Assembly (NCBI RefSeq): GCF_964204645.1
Contig: NC_134030.1
Location: 5,082,278 to 5,146,277, forward strand
Source of the DNA: Tubulanus polymorphus
Lineage: Eukaryota > Nemertea > Palaeonemertea > Tubulaniformes > Tubulanidae
Direction of reading: 5' to 3'
Length of the DNA: 64,000 nucleotides
The notes beneath the pieces are model-generated. The model made no database searches, was not told where the DNA came from, and was given only the letters and a program-made list of their open reading frames with translations. Every line of letters starts with the position of its first letter. Positions within the stretch are counted from its first letter, which is position 1. Position numbers and translations under genes: made by a program. Shown one piece after another: positions 34,898-48,268 of the stretch.

Positions 34898-35866
34898 TTA
34901 GATTCTATTTTCGATATTTTCTGACTTCCTATTGTGTTTGAATATCGAACTGCGGAATTGTTTGGAGCTGAGCATGTAAAGGAAGAAATTGATTGCTGAA
35001 TTAAGGCACATCAGTGCTCTAGCCGCCCAATAGAGGGCGTTCAGTGTGATCGCGTCGGCTCCTGATTGGTGGATGTCCCTGAGAAGTCGATGAAGCACGA
35101 CGGGTATGTGTAAAAGTAAGAACACAACAGAAACTACAACTAACATGACGGTTAGGGATGTACCACCCGAGGAGGAGCTCGTGCTGCCTTGCGGACCTTG
35201 CAAAAGTTTTCTCTGCTGAGCAGATGAAATGAGACCGAACACGATAATTACGTTGCACACGAGTATCACCAGAAATGGCACCCAAACCTGCAACGCGATT
35301 TGAATATTTGCCGTAATCACTCGAACACTTCCGACCAAAATCGAATCGCAGTCCTTTCCCGTAGAATTAATGAACATCTGGATCGGGATGGTTCGGTAAA
35401 TGCTGAAACCGATCACAACAAAAACGAGGATGACCAGGCACAGTTTAGCCTTATATGTCGTGCATATCGACTTGGCTCGCAGCGGAAACGTTACGACAAT
35501 TACACGATCAAGACTCATCAATGCCAACGTATTATTAGACAGCAAGGGGGTCACATTGACGAGAAATACGTAAAACTGACAGAACGCATCTCCGACGACT
35601 ACTTCTTGAAATACTATCCGCACAAACAGCACCGGTAAAAATAGCGTTATTACGAAAACGTCAAAGATTTCCAACGCTATCATGTAAACGCCAGTAGACG
35701 TTCTCGTATAGCGGGGCTGCACGAGAACCTTCAACGCCAAAATATTACCGACCGTTCCGACGACGAACGTGAATGGCATGACGACGTACGTCACCGTGTT
35801 CACCAAGTAACTGACCCAAAACGCTGCGTCGCCGTCATCCTCTCTATCGCTCGAGTTATGTTGCAT
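34898..35866 (-). CDS. Rhodopsin-class GPCR, intronless, peptide-receptor-like
   Basis: A single exon encodes 322 residues with seven hydrophobic segments: about 22-49, 57-84, 95-125, 138-160, 185-212, 237-262 and 275-300. Class A hallmarks seen: G40-N41 in TM1, C96 and C173 as the likely extracellular disulfide, and an N-terminal NSS glycosylation site. Several motifs deviate: TM2 has IALEIFDVF where LAxAD is usual, DRY is D120-R121-V122, TM6 lacks CWxP but keeps L-H-I-P, and NPxxY reads N289-S-A-I-N-F-F-L-Y297. The last form is common in lophotrochozoan FMRFamide-receptor-like and orphan receptors (from memory of the family). Ligand unknown. The start is the first ATG of the frame. Confidence 0.9.
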   Translation of the reverse strand: MQHNSSDREDDGDAAFWVSYLVNTVTYVVMPFTFVVGTVGNILALKVLVQPRYTRTSTGVYMIALEIFDVFVITLFLPVLFVRIVFQEVVVGDAFCQFYVFLVNVTPLLSNNTLALMSLDRVIVVTFPLRAKSICTTYKAKLCLVILVFVVIGFSIYRTIPIQMFINSTGKDCDSILVGSVRVITANIQIALQVWVPFLVILVCNVIIVFGLISSAQQRKLLQGPQGSTSSSSGGTSLTVMLVVVSVVFLLLHIPVVLHRLLRDIHQSGADAITLNALYWAARALMCLNSAINFFLYMLSSKQFRSSIFKHNRKSENIENRI

Positions 35867-36495
35867 CGCGTGATGTGGACTATCAACTCGTTGCGCATCG
35901 GTTTACGAATTCTAAAAATTGCATCTAATTGAGAGAAAACCATATTCAAAGAAGACTAGCATCCAATTATAATTACGTGGTATCTGTCATTAATTAATTT
36001 GCGAATGATTACGCCAACGATCTAGGAGATATATCGATCTCGCGTTTCGCCCAGAGCGATCTAACAAAATAAAGCTTGGCTTTCCGTAACTTTATTGTTT
36101 ACAAAATGACTAATCTCATGGATTCGTTTGAATTCCAATCGATTGATCGGACGATATGTTTTATTTTTCAGTCCATCGGAGGTTCTTAAATTTGCCGATA
36201 ATTGTTTTGAGATAAGGTATTGGCGAGTTTGTTATTAATTTCAAAAGGAACTATATCTCTCTGATTTCTGTAGATTATTATTCAACGTTGTGCTCGTCTT
36301 ATCTTCGTCGAATTCATGCGTCTTTATATCCTTTGTTTTTCCGACTTTCGAAGATAAATATCTCCAGTGCAATAAACGCGCCCGGAGCGTTTTCTGATAG
36401 TTTATTGGACTTAGAGATAAACATGATCTAATAACAACAGTCGGTTCTTCGTCTCTGCAGAAATCGACTTAAGCGCAATAATTGACCGGCCGGTT

Positions 36496-36509
36496 ACGCC
36501 CCCTGGGAC
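36496..36509 (-). promoter_or_regulatory. CTCF-like motif
   Basis: ACGCCCCCTGGGAC, read on the minus strand as GTCCCAGGGGGCGT, matches the CCxxxAGGGGGCG core of the animal CTCF consensus. A single motif match is weak evidence. Confidence 0.3.
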
Positions 36510-36970
36510 AGGGATAAACGACTAATCCCCAATAATAGAAAATAATGAAGTTTGGGATAGTTGAGCTCTTATGATATTGAGCTGGGGATTAGTAGACAAC
36601 GCTTTATGAAATCGACTGGTGTATGATTGCTGTAATATAACGCGTTGTCTCGCGCGGTATAGCCGGTTTTTATAAAACGGTGGTACACGCGTTTGTTAGA
36701 ACGGCACCGAGCGGTCAATTCAGAGCCGCATCTAGCATATTTTATAGGGCTTTGTTTCGTTTATTTTTTATACAACCTACTCACGGAAAAAAGCTTTTGA
36801 TGTGCTATAGGACCTAAGTAAATCTTAAGGAAATATATCAGCTTATTTTATTAGTTTCATAAGGTTTTAGCTAAAAGAAGACGGTGTTTTAGTTTAGGCT
36901 ATCGAAAGAAAATCATCTTTAAGATCTGCCTTTTTGATAGGAAAGTGCCCCTTTTCACGGTAAAAAGTAG

Positions 36971-37081
36971 TTAGTTACCTAATCGTGGGTGGTAAGCTTT
37001 TTATAGTCGGATGGGCTTAAACCAATGTGGTTTGTGAAAATATCCGATCGTGAAACTAAACCACAGACAGGTTACTGACTA
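36971..37081 (+). mobile_element. Dispersed short element, copy 1
   Basis: About 105 bases (GTTACCTAATCG ... GACAGGTTACT) closely match the reverse complement of 61,701-61,828, including GGTGGTAAGCTTTTTATA, CGGATGGGCTT and TCCGATCGTGAAACTAAACC. The 12-mer GGTAAAAAGTAG flanks both sides (36,959-36,970 and 37,082-37,093) and may be a target-site duplication. Confidence 0.75.
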
Positions 37082-37382
37082 GGTAAAAAGTAGCCTTTCC
37101 TTGATATAGAACTACCCATCAAAACAGCCCAACACGGGCCTGTGCTTGAATGAAACATTGCGGCGTTGTAACGTTGTCTCCATACAGTCAATAACAACAT
37201 CCTTTTGAGCAACTGACCCCTGCAGATTGAAATTCATATCGATATGTCCGAAACCTATAGATGAAGAAACATGCTGTGCACCGTATTTTGGATGATAGAT
37301 TAGTTTTAGTTTTGTTATAAATGAAAACTGAAATATTTTGATTTAAAACATTTTATTCACAAATGCATTAAATATATATAAA

Positions 37383-37402
37383 TGTATATATATATATATA
37401 TA
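37383..37402. repeat. TA microsatellite
   Basis: An uninterrupted TA dinucleotide run within a longer AT-only segment. Confidence 0.85.
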
Positions 37403-37493
37403 ATAGTTTCATCGCGCATCTCTTATTGTCATATTTTCCATTAACTAATTTACGCCTTAAACATTTTTCTCGCACTATTTTAGAAAAGATTAA

Positions 37494-37617
37494 GCCCGCA
37501 GGTAAAATCGTTAATAAAATTTATGCTTCGCGTGCCGGCGTAAGAGCCATTACAGCTGCGCCGTCTTTCGGATTCGGTCGATACTACACGATCGATAGCA
37601 TACCATTGAGACAGTGA
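37494..37617 (+). CDS. Weak candidate terminal exon
   Basis: After an acceptor (CGCACTATTTTAG) there are 40 open codons with higher GC and codon-like bias (NKIYASRAGVRAITAAP, FGFGRYYTIDSIPLRQ) before TGA. No upstream exon was found and the family is unknown. It may be chance. Confidence 0.15.
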
Positions 37618-39605
37618 ATAGAGAGGTTTTATACCGTTTTTAAATGCAATCAAGATGTTTTAATCATGAGATTGCACTTTTTACCTTTTGCTTTCTATAT
37701 TTGGTTTCAATATTTTTCTTTCTTTTAGATTTTATCTTTATGTCATTGAATATGAAACACCGATTAGGAGATTCAACAAATTTCATACAAAATGCATTTG
37801 ACCTATGAGCTGATCAATCTTAAATTGAATTGAATTGAAACATTTTTTAGCACCCTTGTGGACTATCATGAGGGTAAAAGCGTTTCAGAATCATAAACTT
37901 ATTCACCCTTTGGCTTTGTAACGCATAATTCGATGAATCAGGCACTTGAAGGACTTCCTGTCATGACTTTAATTCTTTCTACTATTATAGGGAAAATGCG
38001 TCTCTCGCTTAAAGCGCTCAGAAGAAGGAAATTACAGAGTGGTTTGTGGCGTCATTTGTATCTGCCAATTACGTATCATTGTCAAATCGCGGCTGGCTGT
38101 GAGCAAATTTACTGCCGGAGTCGCAATTGTTACATTAACTTCGCGTCAGTTTGATAAATAAACAGATATCTGACAATTGCGGAAAATATGCGACATAATC
38201 CGCGCCTTAAAGAGCTTTATCGTTCGAACAAATCGCAGTTAATATCGATTGACGTTTAATTATACGCGGAATAATCGTCGGGAATCGCTAGTCGATCGCA
38301 GACGAACATCGAATGTCGTTCGGACGAATATCGATTGTCGCTCAATTACAGCAAAATGATCGTCAAACCGGCTCAGATGATATCCCTGATAGGGCGGCGC
38401 GCAGTTACCATCGCTAGACACTGCGCGAAAAAATACATTTGTTCATCATGTCAAAAAACCTACATATTATATATCGATTGAATTAAATCAAATTTTCAGG
38501 GTCATATGTATGAGTGTGTTTTAAGTACATCAATTGAATATCTTATCCGGTAGATGTAAAGAAGTGGGCGCAGCTTACTGGTCCAACTACTGATGTTGTA
38601 GACAAAAGATCTCCTTCCGTTGTAATAGGTTTTTGTTTAATTAACTGTAGACCGGGTGTTCAATAGTTATGCCGTTAATAGTCGACATTTGGCCTATTAT
38701 CATTTCTCGAGATAAACTGGTAATAGCCTCGCGAGTTTCTGCGAGATTGACTCCGTCGTATCAACCAATCAGAAACGGCGTTATCGCCTTCTCATCTATA
38801 AGTCATTTGCTTTTATACCATGTCATAACAACATCGATCAAAATTTATCAAGATCTTCCGCCGTATACGCCGGTCCACAGAGCCCCCCATCATGACACGC
38901 AATCACAAAATTATCGCGAGTTTTACTCGTTCAATTTATCCCCGGCTCTGATTGTATCGCAAGTCTCGCCAAACGACGAGAGAAAATGAGAAACGAAATT
39001 CCTCCGCGTCTTGCCATATAGTGAATAAATATGTCACACGGCGACAGTGATAAATTCTCCCGAATCACAGCAAAAATCGCGCGGCCACTAAGGGCGTCCC
39101 CGCCTGCCAGAGTAGATTCTTGTCGGTGGCTGTTCGGCTGTTGGTTTATCATAACGAACCAACGATGCATCCACGGTGATCCTACTGTGTCAGGTAGATA
39201 TTTCGTAGACGTGAAGTGCTAGAAAAGAATATTTCGATCATTTTGATGCAAACCCCGAGAGAACAAAAGGTCACTGGTTTTTGATGATGTACTCGATCAG
39301 CGAAGTAGGCTCACAGATTCTGACGGTTGAACATAAGGATTTTTAGTATACCACCAGGGCAACGTTCAATGTGCACCCTCATGGGAGCCCGGGGACAAAA
39401 CCATAGTCTTTCTATTACTGGGGGTTTAATTCGTCTTTGTTCGTCGTGTAAAAATAAGATAATTCCGTTTTGAGGGAATAAATCTATTTAGTTTGCGTGA
39501 ATCTGCGGAGTACGAATTACCGGCTAATTTTACGATCGGCATTTTTACGACCGTTTTACGAGTTCGTTGTTCGGGTTTGTTCGGGCGCGAGCATCGCCGA
39601 GCTGG

Positions 39606-39621
39606 AGAGAGAGAGAGAGAG
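39606..39621. repeat. GA microsatellite
   Basis: An uninterrupted GA dinucleotide run. Confidence 0.85.
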
Positions 39622-42600
39622 GACTCGCTGGTTCAGCGATATAACTAATTTCTCCGGGTATACCAAAATTGTAACGCAGTCAACAAGATGATAGGTTTGA
39701 AATATAGCAGAGATGAAAACGAATTTTCATTCTGAGTCGAAGGAAAATAGAATTCGAACCTTCATATCTAAGTAATGCAATTTGAAGCGATGTTTTATTG
39801 CGTTTGAGTTCGCCAGTTATTCGCGGGAAATTCTGCGATGTATCAGTGATTTTTATTACTGCGCGTAGGTGTCGTCCTAATCGGTCATGGATACCGCTCA
39901 TTTGCCGCATTAGACGATTTATTGCCCCCTTGTTGTTTGTGAGTTCGTTTGATTTCGTGATTTATCCGGACCGGTTCTGATAGGGATCGAGACATTTTCT
40001 CTATGATCGTGTCTCGTTATGTCTCTATCAGTCGGAAACAGTCCAAATCACCGACTATTAAATGACCATAAACAACGTAAACATTGTCCAGTCTTATGTA
40101 ACGAGTCGGTACTAAATTAGCTCTCTTGTCCGTTCGTTTGGAGCAATTAGGTGGCAGTAAAGATCAGAGAAATTAGTTTATTACACTTTCATTAAGACTG
40201 GTTTCACCATCGACTCTAAAACGATCGTCTATGGTTTCAATAAATGAGCTTCGAATCTGCCAGGGCTTATAATGGTAACCCGGGACCCGGCTGCAGAAAA
40301 ACATACTATAAATAGTTTCGAATTCTAATTGTTCGATTTACTGTGAAAATATGACCTCTTATATTATGAGTTAGTTGAGTGTCATTTTTACTAAAATAGC
40401 CAGCCTACATAGGCTTACGAGACAAATAAGAAAAACGGGGAATTGTAAGTAACACAACCTGAAAGAGATTTTTTTTCCAGAAAAATCTTCGACATTTGAA
40501 AAAAATTACCTACAACGTTTTTAATAAAGGCTTTTGAAAATGGCTAAAAGCACGTTATAATCCTCCTTTAATTATTCGATGATTGTGTTTTTTTCAATTG
40601 AATTTAGACAGTTACTTCTTTGTGAAAACCAATTGATCAACAAAATGTGAACGTGAACGTATAGTATGTGAATAAATAGAATCAGTAGAATTTTGAAATT
40701 GCGAATTAACGTTTCCTCGTTGGGCGATGCGTGTGAGGTGGTCGTGAAGTCAGTTATCGTATTATTGGTCGGTGAGTTCTGTTCAAGAGACGACGCGAAA
40801 ATTAACCGTATAAACTATGCTATAAATATTAATGATTCACGGATAAACGCTAATAAACTGATCTGTAATTCTTAACCAACTTACGGCATGGTAATTCGGC
40901 ACATTGGCTTTGATGATTAACTATTTCTCAGCCACCTTCGCCGTACTATTTATGACCTTTGTCATCGAAAGGGATTTTCCAAGAAACATTGTCGGACATC
41001 CGGTGAAATTTCTGAAGTGAAATATTCTAAGTGTGGGAGTTAGTGTGTTTGTTTCCCGCGCTCAAAAAGTGTCGTTATTTTCTCGAAGAGAAATAATTAC
41101 TTTTTCGGTTGGTTTGCGTCAATTTCGACGACACCCGTCCATCGTCTCCAGGGTGCGAACCTACCATAAATCTATTTCTCTTAATCTTGATGGAATCTGC
41201 AAATCCCGGATAATGAAAACACTCCAGAATGCTGAGCTAAAACACTGATTTGAAGTGTTTGCTGACCAGATCGGTTTTATGGTCCATTTTGTATCTAATT
41301 ATGCAATGTAAACGGACACGTGTTCTGCGATTGTCATTATGATTTGACACAAGTTTTGATTGTCTAAAATTATATTTGGTCTGAGAACCGTGAATGAGCA
41401 GCAGTCACTTGTAAAATCGGACTTTCTGTATACAGATTAGCACGCGCTCTCTCTCGCTCTCGACCTGGCAGCAGGAGTGATGGTAGCAATAGTCGCTTTC
41501 AGGCGATGATATCTTTCCTATTGTCACAAATTGCGTATCATCTGTTTCCAAAATGTCTCCACAATTCAAGAATAACTAGAGTCGCATTCATGTTCTGTAG
41601 AACAAGAGAACTCATTGCTGGTCATGAAAGAACCAGGTAGCGATAACTGCGATATCCCGCTCGCCCTCATTACATCGATGAAATAGTTGCGGGCCAGTTT
41701 TTCACGTTGGTACAAAATCGAATGAAAAAATCGTATTCGCACAAAAATATAGCGCAGGGATGTTTGAAAAATAAAATATCACAACAAAATTTTCAAAAAA
41801 ATGTTCTTGTATTTAGTGCAATAAATGAGTGAAGCATTCAGCTAACGAGCCCTTAACAATGTCTTGTCCATTAGGTATAGATAATGCCGCTATATATCTA
41901 CATAGGTGGCCGGAATTTCTATGAATTCTATAAGCTTTAATCATATAGGCATCATATTTTTATGACACTGTTTTATAATGACCACTTCAACGACTGGGGT
42001 GATCGCGTACAAAATAGTAAGAAACAACGCCATGCCATAGGTCATTCGGTACATATAATGTCCAGGGTTTCGAAGGAGGAAGGCAAAGTATTTTTTTGGG
42101 AGTAACTCGACTGGATATATTCATCCGATGACCTGCAAAATAGCGATACAGGGCGAGATGACAAGGCATTTAAACCTGTAGCACATGTTTTGTTGAACCA
42201 ATTGCCCCAAAGCATTATACACAAAGTCCATCAGTTCAATATTTTGAGAAGAATTTGAAAACTAACTTTTAAGCACTGATTACAATTTGTTGGAGTGCGC
42301 TACATAAGAAAATTGAATTACCCGGTATCATTAACATTACTATCTACTTAAAAACCCGCAATAGACTCATGCGATCGTGTCCAAACTACTTCTGTTACTT
42401 GAGAATGGATCAATTTTGATTTAGAAAAAAACATGACAAAAGACTGAAAAAATTGATGTATAAATGTACAAGTATCATGTCGGCGAGTTTCTGTATGTGC
42501 GCGTCTTTCTCCGAGCGCCAGTGATCGTTACACAAGGGGGAGACTTCTCAGAGCCGTGAAGACTTCTCAGATGATTCTTTAATCTATTATTTACAAGGGC

Positions 42601-43867
42601 AGCTGATTACCGGTTAAGATTAATATTAACGAATAAGATCAATTTGATAATGACAATTAATACTGAGGTGGACACGAGTGAATAATTGAACGTCGTTACC
42701 AGGTAACCGCACCTATTAATTACGTACAGTCATTATTTGACTCGTATTCCCAGATGCAGTCATCACTTCTAATATCTGACACTATGGATGAAGTCAATAT
42801 TCAATCATTTGGTGAACTTTTTCTTCTGCTTGGTGCGCGAGCGCCGAAACTAAATCAAGTTTTATCAAAATTGATTATAAGTATCATGCCACCGCTAATC
42901 TTCAAATAAATGAATCGCATGTTTTTGTCTGTAATTAATTGATGGATGCTTGAAAGTTTTATCGTGAAGTTTGTTTTTGCGGCAATAAGGTTAAGATATT
43001 GTGTTGTATTGCTTTGTCCTAAACATCGGCGATGAAAGATAATGCCCACGATATATGGTGACCTCAGAAACTCTTTGGCATACTACGCTGAAACTAAATT
43101 ATTACCCAAATGCGTTCATTTTTGCTAGATTTCTAGTACTGAAACCGTCTTCGTTTTTAAAGACGAATCATAAAATTGCTTGCGTCGGTGATTTTGAATA
43201 TACGAGCCGGGTGGATTTCCGTAAAATTGATTCAGCTTTTGATGCATTTTCTTCGAATCGTTTGAATATAGAAGAACGGTTACACTGTAGATTTTGTTAG
43301 TGAATAATGAATGATGCATCCGTAATAAAATCTGACTTGTCATTATTAAGATGGCCATAATATAATCAGGGAGTGAAGAGGTGAGAAGGCAGGCGGCCAG
43401 TTCTGAGTAGTTTGAATCGTAAACGAAATTAATAATTGAGACGTTTTGGGTGTAATTTCTTTGATTGCATATTATCGAGGATGGAATGAGATCGAGAGCA
43501 CAGATGGGTATATCAGATATCAGTTATATAGACATAAGGCTAACTTTCTAATGAAAGTGAGAAATTCGCTTCATTATTTAGATATTCGTTGGATATAATG
43601 GTTAAAAGAAATGTTGGATATATTACAATCACGTGACGTGTGATTTTGCCTGCAGACGATATTAGTATAGCAGACGTCCATTGTTGACATCTGCTGACGT
43701 AAAAACGGTCGTTATTGTATTCGAATTCGCTTTATCGATTATTTAGCTTCACTTACATCATCGATATTTCCTTCGTCAAATTCTATTGTCAATGGTCAAT
43801 TTTTGCTCTTAATTGAATCTTCAATAATTACGTCCCGTCTTTATGTTATTGAAAGGCTTTTCTACAG

Positions 43868-43980
43868 GTGTCACAGTGAATCCTATAGGCGAAATAGACA
43901 CCCAAACTCACGACATTCATAATGAATCCTTAAAAGTAGTTTTACCAGCTCCTCCTCAATTAAAAGAATATAAAGGGTAG
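43868..43980 (+). CDS. Weak candidate terminal exon
   Basis: An acceptor (GGCTTTTCTACAG) precedes an open segment, NPIGEIDTQTHDIH then VVLPAPPQLKEYKG, ending in TAG. The composition looks protein-like, but no partner exon or family was recognised. Confidence 0.15.
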
Positions 43981-46900
43981 AATAGAAATACTGCCTGGGA
44001 TGATTGTGTGAGCGCACCAGTTGTTGACATTACTAGTATTTCTTAGTTTTTTTTAAATGATAGACTACATATAAGATACTTTTATGTAATAGCCATTCTT
44101 CCCTTGAGCCAAAAACCCTATGATCTTGCTTATTGTATTATTTGCTAAAGGTTTAACTTCAATATATTAGCCCTGCAAAACTAAGAAAATATTGAAAATT
44201 ATTCATAAACTAACTTCATTTCATTACAAAAACTAAGTCATATTTTGTCTTTTAGCCTCAAGAGAAGAAAACAATATTATATTGTGTAGTGTTGCTACGA
44301 GTAGTAAAATCAAAATACACACGTGAATTAAGGGCTTCGCTGAATTTTACCCACGAGAAAAGAATTCTTCAGAATTGTAGAATATTAATGACTTTAACAA
44401 ACGGTTGCAAAATGGTCATTATCTATGACCGATCAAAGGGACCGCGTTTTGTTTGTTTATATACACGGTGAAGGCAATTGGGTTCGTTTAAAAGGTGAAA
44501 TTACCAGTCTTACATTGAATGCTTGCTTAATTTCGAATCGGGATCATAATGAGATTTAAATCCCCAGGGCTGGCGGGTGTATCTATCACGTCGAGACGCG
44601 CTCCTCACTGGTCAATATAGTTATCTCTTGTTATAAATAGTAAATACACCCAGAATTAAATTTCACATCCTCATCTCAATTCTTGCCAATAAAAAGCTTT
44701 GTATACCCTTCAAAAGCCAGCCCACATACGCATGCGGCCTTGTATGGGTCCTCTTGGTATATCTGTAAGGGTGAAGCTCCCCCTTGAATAACAGATTTCC
44801 TTTTTTCAAGCTACGGTAACTCATAACTTCCCATAATCGTAAAGTAAGAATCGTCACAATTCAAAACAAACCATTTAGCACTGAATGACCTCCGATTTGG
44901 GACCGAAAATCTCAAAATGCACCGAATGAACCTGGCAATGTGAAAATTCCCCGAATCACATCAAAGTGCCGACAACTAATAACTTGTTTTGAAAACATTG
45001 GAACCGATGATCATTTGATATGCTCGTAAAAGAATGAAACAATTCAGTTTTTATGATCGCCCTGTTACTAAAAGACGTGGTGGGCCACCCGAGAATTCCT
45101 CATGGTGACCACCGGATCGTGCTAGCCGAATAAATCCAGCGTAAGGTACACATCACAACAGTGACCCAGGCGATGCAACATAAAACCATGAATATCGTGA
45201 TTATCTGAAATAATCAAATTCATTTCTACGATTTACCATTTTACACAGGATTATGCCTGCAAGAAGATATCGAACTGTTCTGCCCCTTCTTTTCGAGTCT
45301 GTTTTGTTCATATTCCATTATTATGTTAGAAAGAAACCGATAACTGAAATAAAGGTTGAACAGAAATCACGCTAGTGCTACTAAGCACATTTGAATATCT
45401 TACACACAATTTCTGGCTATTATTTATATATTTGTTGACTCGTGGCAAGATTTTCCCAAAGATTTATGATCGCGTTGACACTGCGAGAGAACAATACGAC
45501 ATATTCAACAAACAGTGATTATTACCTTTAATAACGAGTCGGTATTGATAATGTCAAAATACGCCAACCGTTTTATGTGCGCACCACAGAAAATATATTG
45601 CTTATACAACGATAGTTCAAACAGCTTTAATACTGGTTTCGTGGTAGAAAAAATATACTAATCATCGAATATGAAATCTCACACATATATCTGGGCGACG
45701 ACGTTCGATTTTTTGATGATGAAATTGAGGAGTTCGGGAGAGTTCTACCGGGACTGAGATTCACGGTCTATTCGAGAGGTGTTTACCACCAGAAAATAAA
45801 TCGTGCGCACTGCAAAGTGTACGACGCAGAGCCGGGTAATCCGGAAAGGCGCCATCTTACCAAGATGAGACGCGTACTCATTCATTTCCGGTCGTCCCCG
45901 ATGGACCTGATCAACCCTCCACATAATAAACACTTAATCCTCGCAAAAACCGGCTTCCATTTCGACTGATAATATGACACTATCTATATGCAAGCAAACT
46001 GGTCCGCCGGCGACTCTAAACTCCTAAACACTATTATATTTGTATCCGATGTGTCATTATGGACGCTCATTCAATTAAATACATCCACAGAGGTTGTCAT
46101 TATCTTACCCAAAAATCTCATAATGCCACATTACTATAAGACAAATTTATAAATGGCTGAATAACGACAATTTGTACTGAGTCCCACAAGTCAGACGGCC
46201 AGATAAGGCGGCTATAAGGAGGCACTAGGATGCGTTACTGTTTAGAGTAAATTCGACCCTTGGGATGTGGCACACCACACAACCGATGTATTTCGTTCAC
46301 AATTCATATTCTGCTGTGGAGCATCGAACGTGAAAGAGACAAATTGCCCGAGTCTCCCAGGTTTAAAGTTTTAATCCACGAAACTGCCGGAGAAAGATGC
46401 TGTAAATAATGAAGACGACGTTTGTGTAGCAAAGTCGATTACGTTCGGATGTGATTAAAATCATTCAGACTCGTGTACTCGAGTCGATGAAGAAGACGTT
46501 TTTTGTTGGCCCACGAAAATGCAGTAGTCTATTCGTCATTTCTTTCGTATGAAATACGAACCAAAGAGTGTGTAAACAATGAATTTTCACGAATATGATC
46601 CATTCATTGTGCTTACCTACGATAAAGTATAATCAATATCATGATCGAATCATGAATATCAAGAAAACCCATGATGAAAAGTCATCGTTGTTTCTATTAT
46701 CATAGATAGGTGTTTGATGATAGAATTAAGGATAGACATTTCGAGCAATTATGGGAATAATCTCTGTAATCGTTATGTATCAATTAAAGATTTTGAGTGA
46801 TTTTGTCGGATCCGTAGACATTTCCAATTATCTGTTATTTGTCGAGGCGTTAACCGAAGCGCCATCGTGTTTTTACAGTGGTTACCGATAGACGGCACAA

Positions 46901-47386
46901 ATTGACCGTGACGTATACGGTTTTCGGTGGGCAGACGATCGCACGGTACATCGCTTCCGGCTATCGCCGTGCTGCAAAACAGTAATCAGTAAAAACATGA
47001 TCTTACACAATAAGCATACAGATACAATAAACTTATTATTGGACCCAATTAACCGTATCAAGTCAACACCTATCTGGTATTTTGAACTCCCTGGCAGCAC
47101 ATGTAACACTCGGCACACCATATTTGAAGAGTAAACATTTAGGTTTTCTGATGTTTTCCAAGCGCATCCTTTTCGTTTGCAATAGTGAATGGAATTGCCA
47201 TAGTAGCAGTTGAAAAACCTAGTTCGATTCCCTTTGAACCTAAGACCAGTACCCGCTGTCGATTGTTTTTATTACTACGCACACAACTGTAATATCGGTA
47301 ATGAATTAATTAGTAGCAAGAAGCGGAAACAACTCGGTCTTTTTTCATATCACATAATTCCCATCTGACGCAATCAACAAATTCTT

Positions 47387-47734
47387 CCTTAATTCAATTT
47401 TCAATTTCAATATTCATTTAATTGTTCAATTTTTACTTTTTCCATGTGGGTCTTGCAAAGCCATTGAAGGCCGCTGACACAGGCGCCCAATGGAATAAGA
47501 AGTAAAGAGAGAGGAGAGAAAATGAGAAAAATATGAAAAGAAGCTAAATGTGTATCGCCACCTTAATTCAATTTTCAATTTCAATATTCATTTAATTGTT
47601 CAATTTTTACTTTTTCCATGTGGGTCTTGCAAAGCCATTGAAGGCCGCTGACACAGGCGCCCAAGGGAATAAGAAGTAAAGAGAGAGGAGAGAAAATGAG
47701 AAAAATATGAAAAGAAGCTAAATGTGTATCGCCA
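47387..47734. repeat. 174-bp tandem duplication
   Basis: 47387-47560 and 47561-47734 are adjacent copies that differ at a single base (T at 47491 against G at 47665, CCCAATGG versus CCCAAGGG). The near identity means the duplication is recent, or an assembly artefact. The unit contains no gene. Confidence 0.95.
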
Positions 47735-48268
47735 TGAAAAAGTATATCCTCGGGTAACATTGTTAGGTATTAACCGGTTCTGTAAGATTAGTTCTATAAG
47801 ATTCGTAAGAGAGCTTCCTAACATGGAAAACCTTCAAAAACACATGATTGATGTAATTTTGCTAAATCGAGTTGTAATGACCGTGGTAACATAATCGTGG
47901 TCACGGACACTAATTGCAAGATACATACGTAGTTGGAAAAAATGTAAAATTACGTAAAATAACTTTCTTTGTCATTATGGTATCTTATTTCTATTCTTAA
48001 ACTAGTTATATTCTTATGTTATGTATATCTTTTAAAAGAAAACGACCCTATCAGCCACAAGGTGATAAATCGCTATTGTTTTTCTTCACAACTACAAGGT
48101 TTTGACATGTTATACTGTAATTACTCTCCATTTCGTGGGAAAATATTCTAACTTTTAATAATTTGCTGTTCGTTTTGTCTGCGGATTATCATTGATTGTA
48201 CTAATTTGGCTTTTCGGATTAGGTTTATGGTTTTTCCGTGTATTGCCGAATGAATCTGCGACGCACGG

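Larger units (their letters stand above)
35867..48240. other. 12-kb gene-poor block upstream of Evx
   Basis: No gene is recognised. Open frames are short and unrelated to known families. It contains AT and GA microsatellites (37,383-37,402 and 39,606-39,621), a MITE at 36,971, a 174-bp tandem duplication at 47,387, a CTCF-like motif at 36,496, and two weak candidate exons (37,494-37,617 and 43,868-43,980). Its size and position suit cis-regulatory DNA of Evx or the GPCR, which is inference. Confidence 0.5.

Noticed and set aside
38669-38989. 106-codon plus-strand frame with ATG
   Set aside because: No signal peptide, domain, splice support or family likeness; consistent with chance in a 12-kb spacer.
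47215-47250. GTTCGATTC as a tRNA B box
   Set aside because: No A box, acceptor stem or cloverleaf could be drawn around it; no tRNA was found in the window.
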